A stretch of DNA of 6,210 nt from Bacteroidota bacterium (GCA_023430945.1 JAEYYE010000326.1:1-6210); one strand, 5' to 3'; counted from the first letter of the stretch, positions 1 through 5,655 are shown. A program made the numbers and translations. The notes: a model not told the origin generated them from the sequence alone.

Positions 1-1
1 C

Positions 2-229
2 AACATGGATGCGATCACACTGAGCATGTCGCGACTTTCGAATTCGGAGGAAGGGCTACAACTGGCGGCCAATGCGATCATTCTGGCTTCGATAGCGAAT
101 ACCGTGATGAAATACCTGATCATTGTCTTCGTGGGAAGCCCGGCACTGAAGCGTGATGTAGCCATTGGTTTCGCTGCGCTCACATTAGCCGGTCTCGGCT
201 GGTTCGTTGTGGATCATTGGATCATCTAG
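2..229 (+). CDS. C-terminal end of a DUF4010 (MgtC/SapB-type) membrane protein, 5' truncated
   Basis: This is the last 75 codons of a gene that begins before the window; the frame is open to the left edge. The motif MDAITLSMSRL, followed by an alanine-rich helix containing ANAIILASIANTVMK, matches what I know of the end of the DUF4010 domain, which usually follows an MgtC/SapB domain in bacterial inner-membrane proteins. Two membrane segments are visible, at about residues 22-43 and 53-72 counted from the first visible methionine, separated by a short charged loop (ALKRD). That methionine at base 5 is unlikely to be the real start, because the family motif is already under way there. The transported substrate or function of DUF4010 proteins is not established, so none is assigned. 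The gene ends TAG only 12 bases from the stop of the convergent gene on the minus strand. Confidence 0.72.
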   Translation, partial: NMDAITLSMSRLSNSEEGLQLAANAIILASIANTVMKYLIIVFVGSPALKRDVAIGFAALTLAGLGWFVVDHWII

Positions 230-241
230 ATCCGACCGGTC

Positions 242-760
242 TTAGCCTGAATTACGCGAGCTCTTGAACCAATCGTGTCCCTCCTCGAACCGTTTCAACG
301 TCTCGGCCACGCGTTTGGCGCGGGTCTCCATGCTCTTGCCATTGCTGATCCAATGGCAGATCCCACGTCTGCGGCCGATCGTGATCCTTTCCCAACCAGC
401 CTTGAATTCCGGGATGAAATCCAGTGTTTCGGCCAATTCTTCCGGAATGTCAAGCTCATCCTGATCCGGATTTCTGTAGATCTCCGCCCTCACTTGACCA
501 CCTTCACCCACCTTCAACTGTTTGCGCAAGGCATTGCTCAACGCGATCACATGCAAGCCGCTTTTTGTTGGCATCAGGGCCCGATCGATCTCCACGCCGT
601 TCAATTTCCCTTTTATCCGCACCGCGGCACGTGTTCCGAAAAGTTCCTGCACATCGTGCGGGAATTCGATGAAGTACCACGCGCCTTTTATATCCGGACG
701 GATCACTTCAGCGGTGAAACGAAAGATCTCAGGTTCTTTGGGACCGGCTTTCTTCATCAT
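242..760 (-). CDS. DUF1905 and YdeI/OmdA domain protein
   Basis: This is a 172-residue soluble protein with two recognisable parts. Residues about 12-110 fit DUF1905, a small beta-barrel domain: FTAEV, then GAWYFIEFP, a central RIKGKLNG segment, LMPTKSGLH, ALRKQLKVGEGG and finally the acidic DIPEEL. Residues about 111-165 fit the YdeI/OmdA ('bacteriocin-protection') C-terminal module, with FKAGWERI, CHWISNGKSMETRAKRV and a final basic-amphipathic helix. Proteins with this architecture are common, and their biochemical role is unknown; the bacteriocin label comes from a few enterobacterial homologues and should not be taken as a function here. There is no signal peptide or membrane segment. 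The start is MMKK, with no clear ribosome-binding site; the second Met is equally possible. It lies 34 bases downstream of the SUI1 gene on the same strand, so the two are probably co-transcribed. Confidence 0.85.
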   Translation of the reverse strand: MMKKAGPKEPEIFRFTAEVIRPDIKGAWYFIEFPHDVQELFGTRAAVRIKGKLNGVEIDRALMPTKSGLHVIALSNALRKQLKVGEGGQVRAEIYRNPDQDELDIPEELAETLDFIPEFKAGWERITIGRRRGICHWISNGKSMETRAKRVAETLKRFEEGHDWFKSSRNSG

Positions 761-774
761 TTGATCATCTGATC

Positions 775-796
775 GATCTGATCTTCCGATCGGATC
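775..796 (-). repeat. GATC hairpin, copy A, at the 3' end of the SUI1 gene
   Basis: Read on the minus strand, this 22-base element is GATC-C-GATC-GGAA-GATC-A-GATC. Because GATC is self-complementary, the two halves can form a stem of 4 bp, one C/A mismatch and 4 bp, closed by a GGAA loop of the stable GNRA class. It overlaps the SUI1 stop codon. A nearly identical copy in the opposite orientation lies at 4845-4867 and differs only by one extra A in the loop. Six GATC sites start within 763-793. It could be a transcript 3'-end structure or a small dispersed repeat; there is no T-run to make it a standard terminator. Confidence 0.55.
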
Positions 797-1118
797 ATCC
801 TCCCGCTTTCTTGGCCTTGTAGCCTTTATCCGTAAGCCACGTCAGCACTTTGTCCCTATGATCGCCTTGCAAAAGGATCGCACCATCCTTGGTATTGCCT
901 CCAACGCCGCATTTGCTTTTCAGCGATCGGCCCAGATCCTCCAGATCGGCTTCCTTGCCGACGAATCCCACGATCCGCGTGACCTCCTTGTTGCCCTTCA
1001 ACCGATCGAGATGGATCTTCAGGTTCTGCTGTTGTGGAGGCAGCGTATCTTCCTCCTTGTAACCACCGTTGGTGCTGTAAATAAGGCCTCCCATGCCACT
1101 TGGCGGACGTTTTTTCAT
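795..1118 (-). CDS. yciH: SUI1/eIF1-family translation factor (YciH-like)
   Basis: This is a 107-residue protein, the usual length of bacterial SUI1-domain proteins. Residues about 30-107 form the domain: a basic beta strand (LKIHLDRLKGNKEVTRIVGF), an acidic helix (KEADLEDLGRSLKSKC), then the hallmark KCGVGGNTKDGAILLQGDHRDKV split across 70-91, and a final helix ending GYKAKKAGG. The eukaryotic relative eIF1 sits on the small ribosomal subunit and monitors start-codon selection. Escherichia coli YciH is proposed to discriminate against unsuitable initiation complexes, with a role under stress; that function is carried over by homology only. Residues 1-29 form a flexible, Gly/Pro-rich lead (PPSGMGGLIYSTNGG) that is common in Bacteroidota copies. 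The start is the only early ATG, and the following lysine-rich codons fit the family. It is transcribed away from the kdnA-like gene and precedes the YdeI-family gene. Confidence 0.9.
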   Translation of the reverse strand: MKKRPPSGMGGLIYSTNGGYKEEDTLPPQQQNLKIHLDRLKGNKEVTRIVGFVGKEADLEDLGRSLKSKCGVGGNTKDGAILLQGDHRDKVLTWLTDKGYKAKKAGG

Positions 1119-1151
1119 TGGTCGCTAAGTTATCGGTGGAACTCGGATCCC

Positions 1152-1243
1152 CCGCCAGGGATGGGAGTGGCAGCTGGCCGCAGAGGCGAGGCAGCTACAG
1201 CCCTTCGGCTTCGCTCAGCATAAACTCCCAGCCCGTGAGGCGG
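1152..1243. other. Candidate structured RNA element with a three-way junction
   Basis: The divergent intergenic region holds nested inverted repeats. CCGCC (1152-1156) pairs with GGCGG (1239-1243). TGGGAGT (1162-1168) pairs perfectly with ACTCCCA (1224-1230). Inside these are two hairpins: AGCTG-G-CC (1172-1179) with GGCAGCT (1190-1196) around a 10-base loop, and AGCC (1199-1202) with GGCT (1207-1210) around CTTC. Together they make a plausible three-way junction of about 90 bases. The opening CCGCCAGGGATGGGAGTGG resembles, from memory, a sequence that recurs between genes in Bacteroidota genomes; I cannot name the family with confidence. The strand is undecided because the pairing works on both. 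It is not part of either flanking gene. It could be a small RNA, a 5' leader component, or simply a dispersed palindromic repeat. Confidence 0.4.
1201..1226 (+). repeat. 26-base dispersed repeat, left copy (inverted partner at 2605-2630)
   Basis: The sequence CCCTTCGGCTTCGCTCAG followed by CATAAACT matches the reverse complement of 2605-2630 at 21 of 26 positions, counted by eye. The core resembles a palindromic intergenic sequence (TCCTGAGCGAAGTCGAAGGA and its complement) that I recall as widespread in bacterial genomes. It overlaps the right half of the candidate structured element. Confidence 0.55.
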
Positions 1244-1266
1244 CCAAACCACCAACACGCACGATC

Positions 1267-1274
1267 TACTTTTG
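1267..1274 (+). promoter_or_regulatory. Bacteroidota-type -7 promoter element for the kdnA-like gene
   Basis: TACTTTTG is an exact match to the TAnnTTTG -7 consensus of Bacteroidota housekeeping promoters. It ends 21 bases before the ATG, so the transcript would have a leader of roughly 15 bases and no Shine-Dalgarno sequence, only an A-rich stretch (AAACCCACAAATAC). No TTG or TTTG -33 box is visible at the expected distance upstream, so the promoter may be weak or depend on an activator. Confidence 0.55.
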
Positions 1275-1295
1275 CACCTCTAAACCCACAAATAC

Positions 1296-2501
1296 ATGCC
1301 CGGTACGGAGGTCTTTGGCGATGAGGAACGCAAAGAAGTGATGGATGTGCTGGAGACCGGTGTGCTCTTCCGCTACAACCACGATGCGCAACGCAAGGGC
1401 CATTGGAAAGCGAAGGAATTCGAGGCGGAGATCGCGAAGTTCACCGGGGCGGAACATGCGCTCGCTGTATCTAGCGGAAGCACAGCGGTGAGCACCATGC
1501 TGGCGGCCTGCGGAGTGGGATACGGCGACCATGTGATCGTGCCGCCGTTCACCTTCATCGCCACGATCGAGAGCGTTCTCTTCGCCGGGGCGCTGCCAGT
1601 GTTCGCGGAGATCGATGAGACGCTCTGCCTGAGCGCTGAGGGGATCCGCAAAGCGATCACCCCGAAGACGAAGGCGGTGCTGCTGGTACACATGTGCGGG
1701 GCTGCCGCCGATCTGGACGGGATCATGGCGGTTTGCAAGGAGCACGAAGTGATGCTGATCGAAGACACGGCACAGGCGCTCGGTGCCACCTACAAGGGCA
1801 AGCAACTTGGCCTTTACGGGAAGATGGGCAGCTTCAGTTTCGATTTTTTCAAGATCAACACCTGCGGCGAAGGTGGCGTGATCATCACCGACGATCAGCA
1901 GCTGATCAAGACCGCCGAGTACCTGAGCGATCACGGGCACAACCACGAGGGCGACAACCGCGGCATGGAGAAGCATCCGATCATGGGCACCAACTACCGG
2001 ATCGGTGAGATCAATGCGGCGATCGGGCTGGCGCAGGCGCGCAAATTGCCGATGATCCTGGAGAAGCAAAGGCGCAATAAGCGGATCATCCAGGATCGAT
2101 TAGAGAAGATCAACGGTCTTTCATTCCGCCGCCACACGGACGAGGCCGGTGACAGCGCAACGTTCTTCCACCTGTTGCTGCCCAGCGAAGATGCGGCGCG
2201 CGCGTGCAGCAAGCTCTTCAACGAAGCGGGCATCGGCCACGGCTACTGGTTCGACAACATGTACCACTACATCAAACAGTGGGATCACCTGAAGGAGCTG
2301 CGTATGCCCTTCCGCATGGTGGCGCACGAACTGGGCCTGCCGCAGGATCTGAAAACGATGAAGTTCCCCAAGAGCGATGCCGTGATGAGCCGCCTGATCA
2401 GCTTCAACATACGCGTTACGTGGACGGAGCAGGAGCTGAACGCGATGCTCGATAAGATGGACGCAGCGCTGCGGAAAGTGCTGGAGGGAGTGAAGGTGTA
2501 A
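1296..2501 (+). CDS. kdnA: DegT/DnrJ/EryC1/StrS aminotransferase, KdnA-like (8-amino-Kdo synthesis)
   Basis: This is a complete 401-residue, PLP-dependent sugar aminotransferase of fold type I. The phosphate-binding loop is SSGSTA at 59-64. D157, in LIEDTAQ, should contact the pyridine nitrogen, with Q160 nearby. K186, in FDFFKINTCGEGG, is the lysine expected to form the aldimine. From memory it resembles Shewanella KdnA in several places: the MPG start, the FRYN segment at 25-28, IDETLCLS at 106-113, LVHMCG at 130-135, DHGHNHEGDNRG around 213-224 and HPIMGTNYRI. KdnA aminates the 8-oxo form of Kdo, made by the dehydrogenase KdnB, to give 8-amino-Kdo for lipopolysaccharide. If this is right, the enzyme is cytosolic and glutamate is the likely amino donor. 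The substrate is inferred from sequence resemblance; another sugar is possible. Neither KdnB nor KdsB is in the window. The start is supported by the conserved MPG and the promoter just upstream. It is a single-gene unit here, flanked by inverted 26-base repeats. Confidence 0.82.
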   Translation: MPGTEVFGDEERKEVMDVLETGVLFRYNHDAQRKGHWKAKEFEAEIAKFTGAEHALAVSSGSTAVSTMLAACGVGYGDHVIVPPFTFIATIESVLFAGALPVFAEIDETLCLSAEGIRKAITPKTKAVLLVHMCGAAADLDGIMAVCKEHEVMLIEDTAQALGATYKGKQLGLYGKMGSFSFDFFKINTCGEGGVIITDDQQLIKTAEYLSDHGHNHEGDNRGMEKHPIMGTNYRIGEINAAIGLAQARKLPMILEKQRRNKRIIQDRLEKINGLSFRRHTDEAGDSATFFHLLLPSEDAARACSKLFNEAGIGHGYWFDNMYHYIKQWDHLKELRMPFRMVAHELGLPQDLKTMKFPKSDAVMSRLISFNIRVTWTEQELNAMLDKMDAALRKVLEGVKV

Positions 2502-2604
2502 GCTTGTCGCCTATAGCTCGCGAAGGGTTGGGCGTTCCCCGCCTTCACTGAACCATCTTGCGGGCTTGCCCGCCGAAGCTTCAACGAAGACGGGTCGGGC
2601 CACG

Positions 2605-2630
2605 AGTTTATCCTGGGCGAAGTAGAAGGA
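2605..2630 (-). repeat. 26-base dispersed repeat, right copy (inverted partner at 1201-1226)
   Basis: On the plus strand this reads AGTTTATCCTGGGCGAAG then TAGAAGGA. Its reverse complement agrees with 1201-1226 at 21 of 26 positions. The resemblance continues weakly beyond the core: GCCCG occurs at the same offset on one side, and TGCAG versus TACAG on the other. The two copies sit outside both ends of the kdnA-like gene in opposite orientation. Confidence 0.55.
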
Positions 2631-2648
2631 CTGCAAGTCCGCACTCGC

Positions 2649-2670
2649 AAAAGCCTCGCTTGCGGGCTTT
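2649..2670 (-). terminator. Probable terminator of the mutL-rhomboid-EEP operon
   Basis: Read on the minus strand, AAAGCC-CGC-AA-GCG-A-GGCTTTT forms a 9-bp stem with one bulged base and a two-base apex (in practice a slightly larger loop), ending in a four-T run partly inside the stem. It begins 12 bases after the stop of the EEP-family gene, the expected place for the end of that operon. The same hairpin could also act weakly on transcripts coming from the kdnA-like gene. Confidence 0.5.
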
Positions 2671-2682
2671 CCGCAGCTGTCA

Positions 2683-3843
2683 CTAAGGCAGTTCTGTGCT
2701 ACGATCACGCACAGCCAGAGAACAGGTGAGGGCGCGGTGATCGCTGAGTTCGTCGGGAAGTGTATTGAAGGCCCAGCTTTCGATCGAAGGGCTGTGCATG
2801 ATGTGATCGATCCGCAATGGCGGCAATTTCCCGATGTAGGTTCCGCCATGACCTTTGCCGCCGATCACGAAGGCATCCTGCAAATATTCCTGTAACCGGC
2901 CATAGCTGTAGCTCATCGGCACATCGTTCATGTCACCGCAATAGACCACCGGATGCGGGCTGTGCGCAATGTGATCGGCGATCGTCTCGATCTCGGCCGA
3001 TCGGAGCTGGAAACCGCGTTTCAATAGTTTCAAGATCCGTTTTCCGCCGCTTCGGATCGAATCTCCATCGGTCTGCGTATCCAAACCTTGAAGGAACTTA
3101 TACTCCGCATCGCCGAAATGGTAGGAAGCGAGGTGCGCGTTATACACCCTGATCGTGTCGCCACGAACGAAGATGTCGCTCCAGATGCATTGGTTGTTCG
3201 GATTCTCGATGAATGAGATCGATCCGGTATCGATGATCGGATATGCGCTGAAGGTGGCGATGCCGAAGTGCTGATCGAAACGCGCTTTGTGCGTATAGCG
3301 ATCGTGCACGGCAACGAAACGCCCGTCGTTCAACAGAGGTTCGCGCGTGCGGAAGAAGCGCGGATCGGGGCTGTGGAAGAATTCCTGGAGGCAGAGGATA
3401 TCCGGATCCTCGCGTTCGAACACCTCGAAGATCCTATCACGCGTGACCTTATTGCCACTCCAATTGTACAGATCGAAGAGTCGCACGTTGAAGCTCATCA
3501 ACTTCAATCGCGTGCCCATCTCCACTGCGGATGCTTCCTCCTTTCCGGAGAACTTGAAGTGGTGGCCGAAGTAGTTCCAGCCGATCGCGATCGAGACCAG
3601 CGAGAGCAACATGCGCCTGCGGCGGAAGATCAGCCACCAGACAAGGAAGATGCCATGCACCAGGATCTGGAACGGATAGGCCATGGCGAGCAGGGCCAGT
3701 ATCCACGCCAGTTTGGGATCGATGTGCGGGGCGAGGTACGTAAGCAGCAGCAGAACCGCGGCCACGATATTCAGCCACCATACCGGCCGGTGCCAGAACG
3801 ATGGCCGGTGACCGGGTTGAGGAACGTTCCCTCCCGGATCCAT
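2683..3843 (-). CDS. Membrane-anchored endonuclease/exonuclease/phosphatase family protein
   Basis: This 386-residue protein has an N-terminal membrane region and a C-terminal EEP (DNase I-like, Mg-dependent phosphoesterase) domain. About three hydrophobic segments are visible, at roughly 22-38, 46-72 and 78-92, with a basic FRRRR cluster at 73-77. The catalytic domain begins near residue 113. N119 (MSFNVR) and E154 (CLQEF) are the usual metal ligands. H237 (YNAHLAS), D304 and N306 (GDMND) and D368-H369 (LSDHRA) complete the active site, so the enzyme looks intact. The family covers nucleases, sphingomyelinases and inositol phosphatases; the substrate here cannot be told from sequence. It is the last gene of the mutL-rhomboid-rhomboid operon, an arrangement I recall from many Bacteroidota. 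The start is the first ATG after an in-frame TGA that touches it, and no other Met occurs before residue 54. If the TGA is an error, nine codons plus one would be added upstream. Confidence 0.85.
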   Translation of the reverse strand: MDPGGNVPQPGHRPSFWHRPVWWLNIVAAVLLLLTYLAPHIDPKLAWILALLAMAYPFQILVHGIFLVWWLIFRRRRMLLSLVSIAIGWNYFGHHFKFSGKEEASAVEMGTRLKLMSFNVRLFDLYNWSGNKVTRDRIFEVFEREDPDILCLQEFFHSPDPRFFRTREPLLNDGRFVAVHDRYTHKARFDQHFGIATFSAYPIIDTGSISFIENPNNQCIWSDIFVRGDTIRVYNAHLASYHFGDAEYKFLQGLDTQTDGDSIRSGGKRILKLLKRGFQLRSAEIETIADHIAHSPHPVVYCGDMNDVPMSYSYGRLQEYLQDAFVIGGKGHGGTYIGKLPPLRIDHIMHSPSIESWAFNTLPDELSDHRALTCSLAVRDRSTELP

Positions 3844-3873
3844 TCAGATGCTGCTGCGCATAAGCCCGTTCAT
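3844..3873 (-). CDS. Nine-codon coupling mini-ORF between rhomboid and EEP genes
   Basis: The start codon overlaps the rhomboid stop as ATGA. The ORF encodes MNGLMRSSI and ends in a TGA that directly abuts the ATG of the EEP-family gene, in the same frame. It may only carry ribosomes across the 26-base gap by termination and restart. Alternatively it is the true N-terminus of the EEP protein, cut by a mutated or misread codon. No function as a peptide is claimed. Confidence 0.35.
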   Translation of the reverse strand: MNGLMRSSI

Positions 3874-4769
3874 GACCCTTCGCTCGCCTTGAAAAGAAAA
3901 TCCTTCTCCTCCTTGCTCAGGCTGTCATACCCCGATCGCGAGATCTTGTCGAGGATCGCATCCACGCGCGCCTGCTTGTCCTTCTTCGCCGCGTTATACG
4001 CAACATCGCTGGCGACGGTGCTGCGCGCGAAACGCTTCTCGACACGCATTTTCCCCATCGGCCGTTTCCGATCCGCCCGCTTGAAGATGCGATCGAAGAA
4101 ACCGATGAAGCCCAGCGACCAATCGTTTCCGCGAAGCAGTTGCTGGCTTGCCATGAAACCATAGAGCGCGCCGCCCAGATGGGCGATATGCCCACCACTG
4201 TTCCCGCTTTCGCGAATGCTGATCAGGTCGATGAACACGATCGCCAGGGCGATCCATTTCAGCTTCACCGCACCGATGATCAAAAGATGCAATTCCAGAT
4301 CGGGCCGGTACGCGGCGAGGCCGACGAGCACGGCCATCACTCCGGCGGAAGCACCAAGGATCGGACTTCCGGTCATTTCCCGGAAAACAGGGAAAAGGTT
4401 GTAGCTGATGATGAAGAGCGCAAGTCCCATCATACCGCCGAGGATGTAATTGCCAAGCAATCGTTTCGGGCCGAGCAGGTCCTCGAAGATGCGGCCGATG
4501 AAATACAGGATCAACAGGTTCCAGAAGATGTGGCCGATGCTCCAATGGGTGAACATGTAGGTGATCACCGTCCACGGCCGCGTGGCCAGCGTGGGCAGGT
4601 GGCTGGAGCTCATCAACCATTTCGTGATGTCCGGCGCTTCACTTCCGCCGAGCCAGAACACCAGATCGAACAGGCGCAGGAAAAGGAACACGCCGGCGTT
4701 GATCATGATCAACTTCACCAGCATTCCACCGGTGCGCCACTGCCCTTGTATGTCGTTTCGCAGACCCAT
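3870..4769 (-). CDS. Rhomboid-family intramembrane serine protease, with cytoplasmic tail
   Basis: This is a 299-residue polytopic inner-membrane protease that should cut substrate helices within the bilayer. About six hydrophobic segments span residues 17-210. H80 and N84 (GHIFWNLL) match the oxyanion-hole His and Asn of rhomboids. S141 in GASAG is the nucleophile, and H197 in HIAHLGGALYG is its partner, so the dyad is present. The GxSxG variant GASAG (rather than GASG) is one I associate with Bacteroidota copies. Residues about 222-299 form a basic, then helical, cytoplasmic tail ending SLSKEEKDFLFKAS, a conserved extension of these rhomboids. GGAGG directly abuts the ATG, too close for normal use. 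A GATCTTTG sequence on the minus strand (4800-4793) resembles the -7 element but lacks its TA, so an internal promoter is only possible. The gene lies 91 bases after the other rhomboid. Confidence 0.9.
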   Translation of the reverse strand: MGLRNDIQGQWRTGGMLVKLIMINAGVFLFLRLFDLVFWLGGSEAPDITKWLMSSSHLPTLATRPWTVITYMFTHWSIGHIFWNLLILYFIGRIFEDLLGPKRLLGNYILGGMMGLALFIISYNLFPVFREMTGSPILGASAGVMAVLVGLAAYRPDLELHLLIIGAVKLKWIALAIVFIDLISIRESGNSGGHIAHLGGALYGFMASQQLLRGNDWSLGFIGFFDRIFKRADRKRPMGKMRVEKRFARSTVASDVAYNAAKKDKQARVDAILDKISRSGYDSLSKEEKDFLFKASEGS

Positions 4770-4844
4770 CCTCCCACTTCAACGCATCCTTGCAAAGATC
4801 GTTCTTCGGATCATAGATCGAACGGTCATCTTGTTCAGAGGTGC

Positions 4845-4867
4845 GATCCGATCGGAAAGATCAGATC
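4845..4867 (+). repeat. GATC hairpin, copy B, across the 3' end of a rhomboid gene
   Basis: On the plus strand this reads GATC-C-GATC-GGAAA-GATC-A-GATC, the same as copy A at 775-796 apart from one extra A in the loop, and in the opposite orientation. It covers the stop codon and last codon of the second-in-order gene of the operon (stop at 4861-4863). On the transcribed strand the loop reads TTTCC, so a GNRA-like loop would exist only in an antisense RNA. Confidence 0.5.
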
Positions 4868-5655
4868 CGCAGGCTACGGCGCCAATGGCGGATGATGAAG
4901 AAGCCGAAGACCATTCCACCGAGGTGCGCGAAATGCGCCACGTTATCGCCAGGGCTCTGGCGAAGGCCTGCGATCAGTTCCAGCACGCCATAGCCTACAA
5001 CGAAGTATTTCGCCTTGATCGGGATCGGCGGAAAGAGCAGGAAGAGCTGCGTGTTCGGGAACAACATGCCGAATGCGAGCAGCACGCCGAACACAGCGCC
5101 CGAAGCACCGATCATGGTACCGATGTGATCGAAGAACACCTGCATGATCGTATCGGGCGGAGCACCGCTTTCAACCGCCAGTGCTTCGATGGATCGGTAT
5201 GCACCGCTCACATCATAACTCGATTCGAGCGCGGCGGCCTTGATCGCGGAAACATGTATACCATACGCGGCCAGTTGGTCCTGGTCCTGCTTCACTTCGA
5301 AGGCATTCACAGCGGTGTGCAGCGCGACTGCGCCGAAACCGGTGGCGAGGTAATAGGTGAGGAACCGTTGTGAGCCGAAGACCCTTTCCACCGGCGCCCC
5401 GAACATGAACAGCGCGAACATGTTCAGGAAAAGGTGCGTGAGATCTCCATGCATGAACATGTGTGTCACCAACTGCCACGGCTGGAAGAGCGGCGAACCG
5501 ATGTAGTACAATCCGAGCATCGTATCCAGCTGGTTCCGGCCCATGGCATCGGTGCCGAACGAAAGTTTCAGCAGGAAGAAAAGTCCGTTCAGGATCAGCA
5601 CGTTCTTCACCACCACGGGAAGCCCGCCACCGAAAGAATTTGAGAATGGTCGCAT
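4861..5655 (-). CDS. Rhomboid-family intramembrane serine protease (mutL-proximal paralogue)
   Basis: This 264-residue membrane protease belongs to the same family as its downstream neighbour but differs clearly from it. H74 and N78 lie in THLFLNMF. S185 in GASGAVFG is the canonical nucleophile, and H244 in HFAHLGGMVFG is the catalytic His. Hydrophobic helices flank these sites, and the protein ends in a short basic tail (HWRRSLR) with no cytoplasmic domain. Between the helix ending near residue 117 and the catalytic serine there is a hydrophilic stretch of about 60 residues (roughly 119-178), longer than in E. coli GlpG; similar loops are familiar from Bacteroidota rhomboids. Its ATG directly follows the TAG of mutL, which indicates translational coupling and leaves little doubt about the start. 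No natural substrate can be deduced. Confidence 0.9.
   Translation of the reverse strand: MRPFSNSFGGGLPVVVKNVLILNGLFFLLKLSFGTDAMGRNQLDTMLGLYYIGSPLFQPWQLVTHMFMHGDLTHLFLNMFALFMFGAPVERVFGSQRFLTYYLATGFGAVALHTAVNAFEVKQDQDQLAAYGIHVSAIKAAALESSYDVSGAYRSIEALAVESGAPPDTIMQVFFDHIGTMIGASGAVFGVLLAFGMLFPNTQLFLLFPPIPIKAKYFVVGYGVLELIAGLRQSPGDNVAHFAHLGGMVFGFFIIRHWRRSLRI

Larger units (their letters stand above)
2502..2682. other. Repeat-rich, GATC-free intergenic gap between convergent genes
   Basis: No gene is visible in these 181 bases. The segment holds several inverted repeats: GAAGG (2522-2526) with CCTTC (2542-2546) enclosing GGG-CGTT-CCC; GCGGGC-TT-GCCCGC (2560-2573); CTTC-AAC-GAAG (about 2579-2589); GGACT-GCA-AGTCC (2628-2640); and the hairpin at 2649-2670. 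The 11-base CTTGCGGGCTT occurs twice in direct orientation, at 2557-2567 and 2659-2669. The segment lies within about 300 bases lacking GATC, in a window otherwise very rich in it, which suggests repeat-derived sequence of separate origin. The first hairpin could end the kdnA-like transcript, but no T-run follows it. Confidence 0.6.

Noticed and set aside
234..241. GACCGGTC palindrome between convergent genes as a terminator
   Set aside because: An 8-base perfect palindrome has no room for a loop, and no T-run follows on either strand.
275..772. Plus-strand open frame of 165 codons opposite the YdeI-family gene
   Set aside because: The minus-strand reading has clear DUF1905 and YdeI/OmdA features, while this one has none.
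1125..1132. TAACTTAG on the minus strand as a -7 promoter for the SUI1 gene
   Set aside because: It differs from TAnnTTTG at one core base, has no -33 partner, and is only six bases from the ATG, leaving essentially no leader.
1266..2069. Minus-strand open frame of 267 codons opposite the aminotransferase
   Set aside because: It lies wholly antisense to a gene with an intact active site; its His/Arg/Leu-rich product shows no family features.
1201..2630. An insertion sequence or transposon formed by the inverted repeats
   Set aside because: The only gene between the repeats is an aminotransferase, no transposase is present, and no target-site duplication is visible outside the repeats.
2502..2682. 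CRISPR array or tRNA in the repeat-rich gap
   Set aside because: The repeats are few, unevenly spaced and of different sequence; no cloverleaf with a T-loop GTTCRANNC and acceptor pairing is present.
4793..4800. GATCTTTG on the minus strand as an internal promoter before the second rhomboid
   Set aside because: It keeps TTTG at a good distance but lacks the TA of the consensus, and GATC is so common here that a chance match is likely; mentioned only in the gene entry.
3268..4895. Long plus-strand open frames (about 298 and 251 codons) opposite the EEP and rhomboid genes
   Set aside because: They are antisense to well-supported membrane genes, are rich in His, Arg, Glu and Gln with no recognisable domain, and are explained by the GC-rich codon pattern of the opposite strand.
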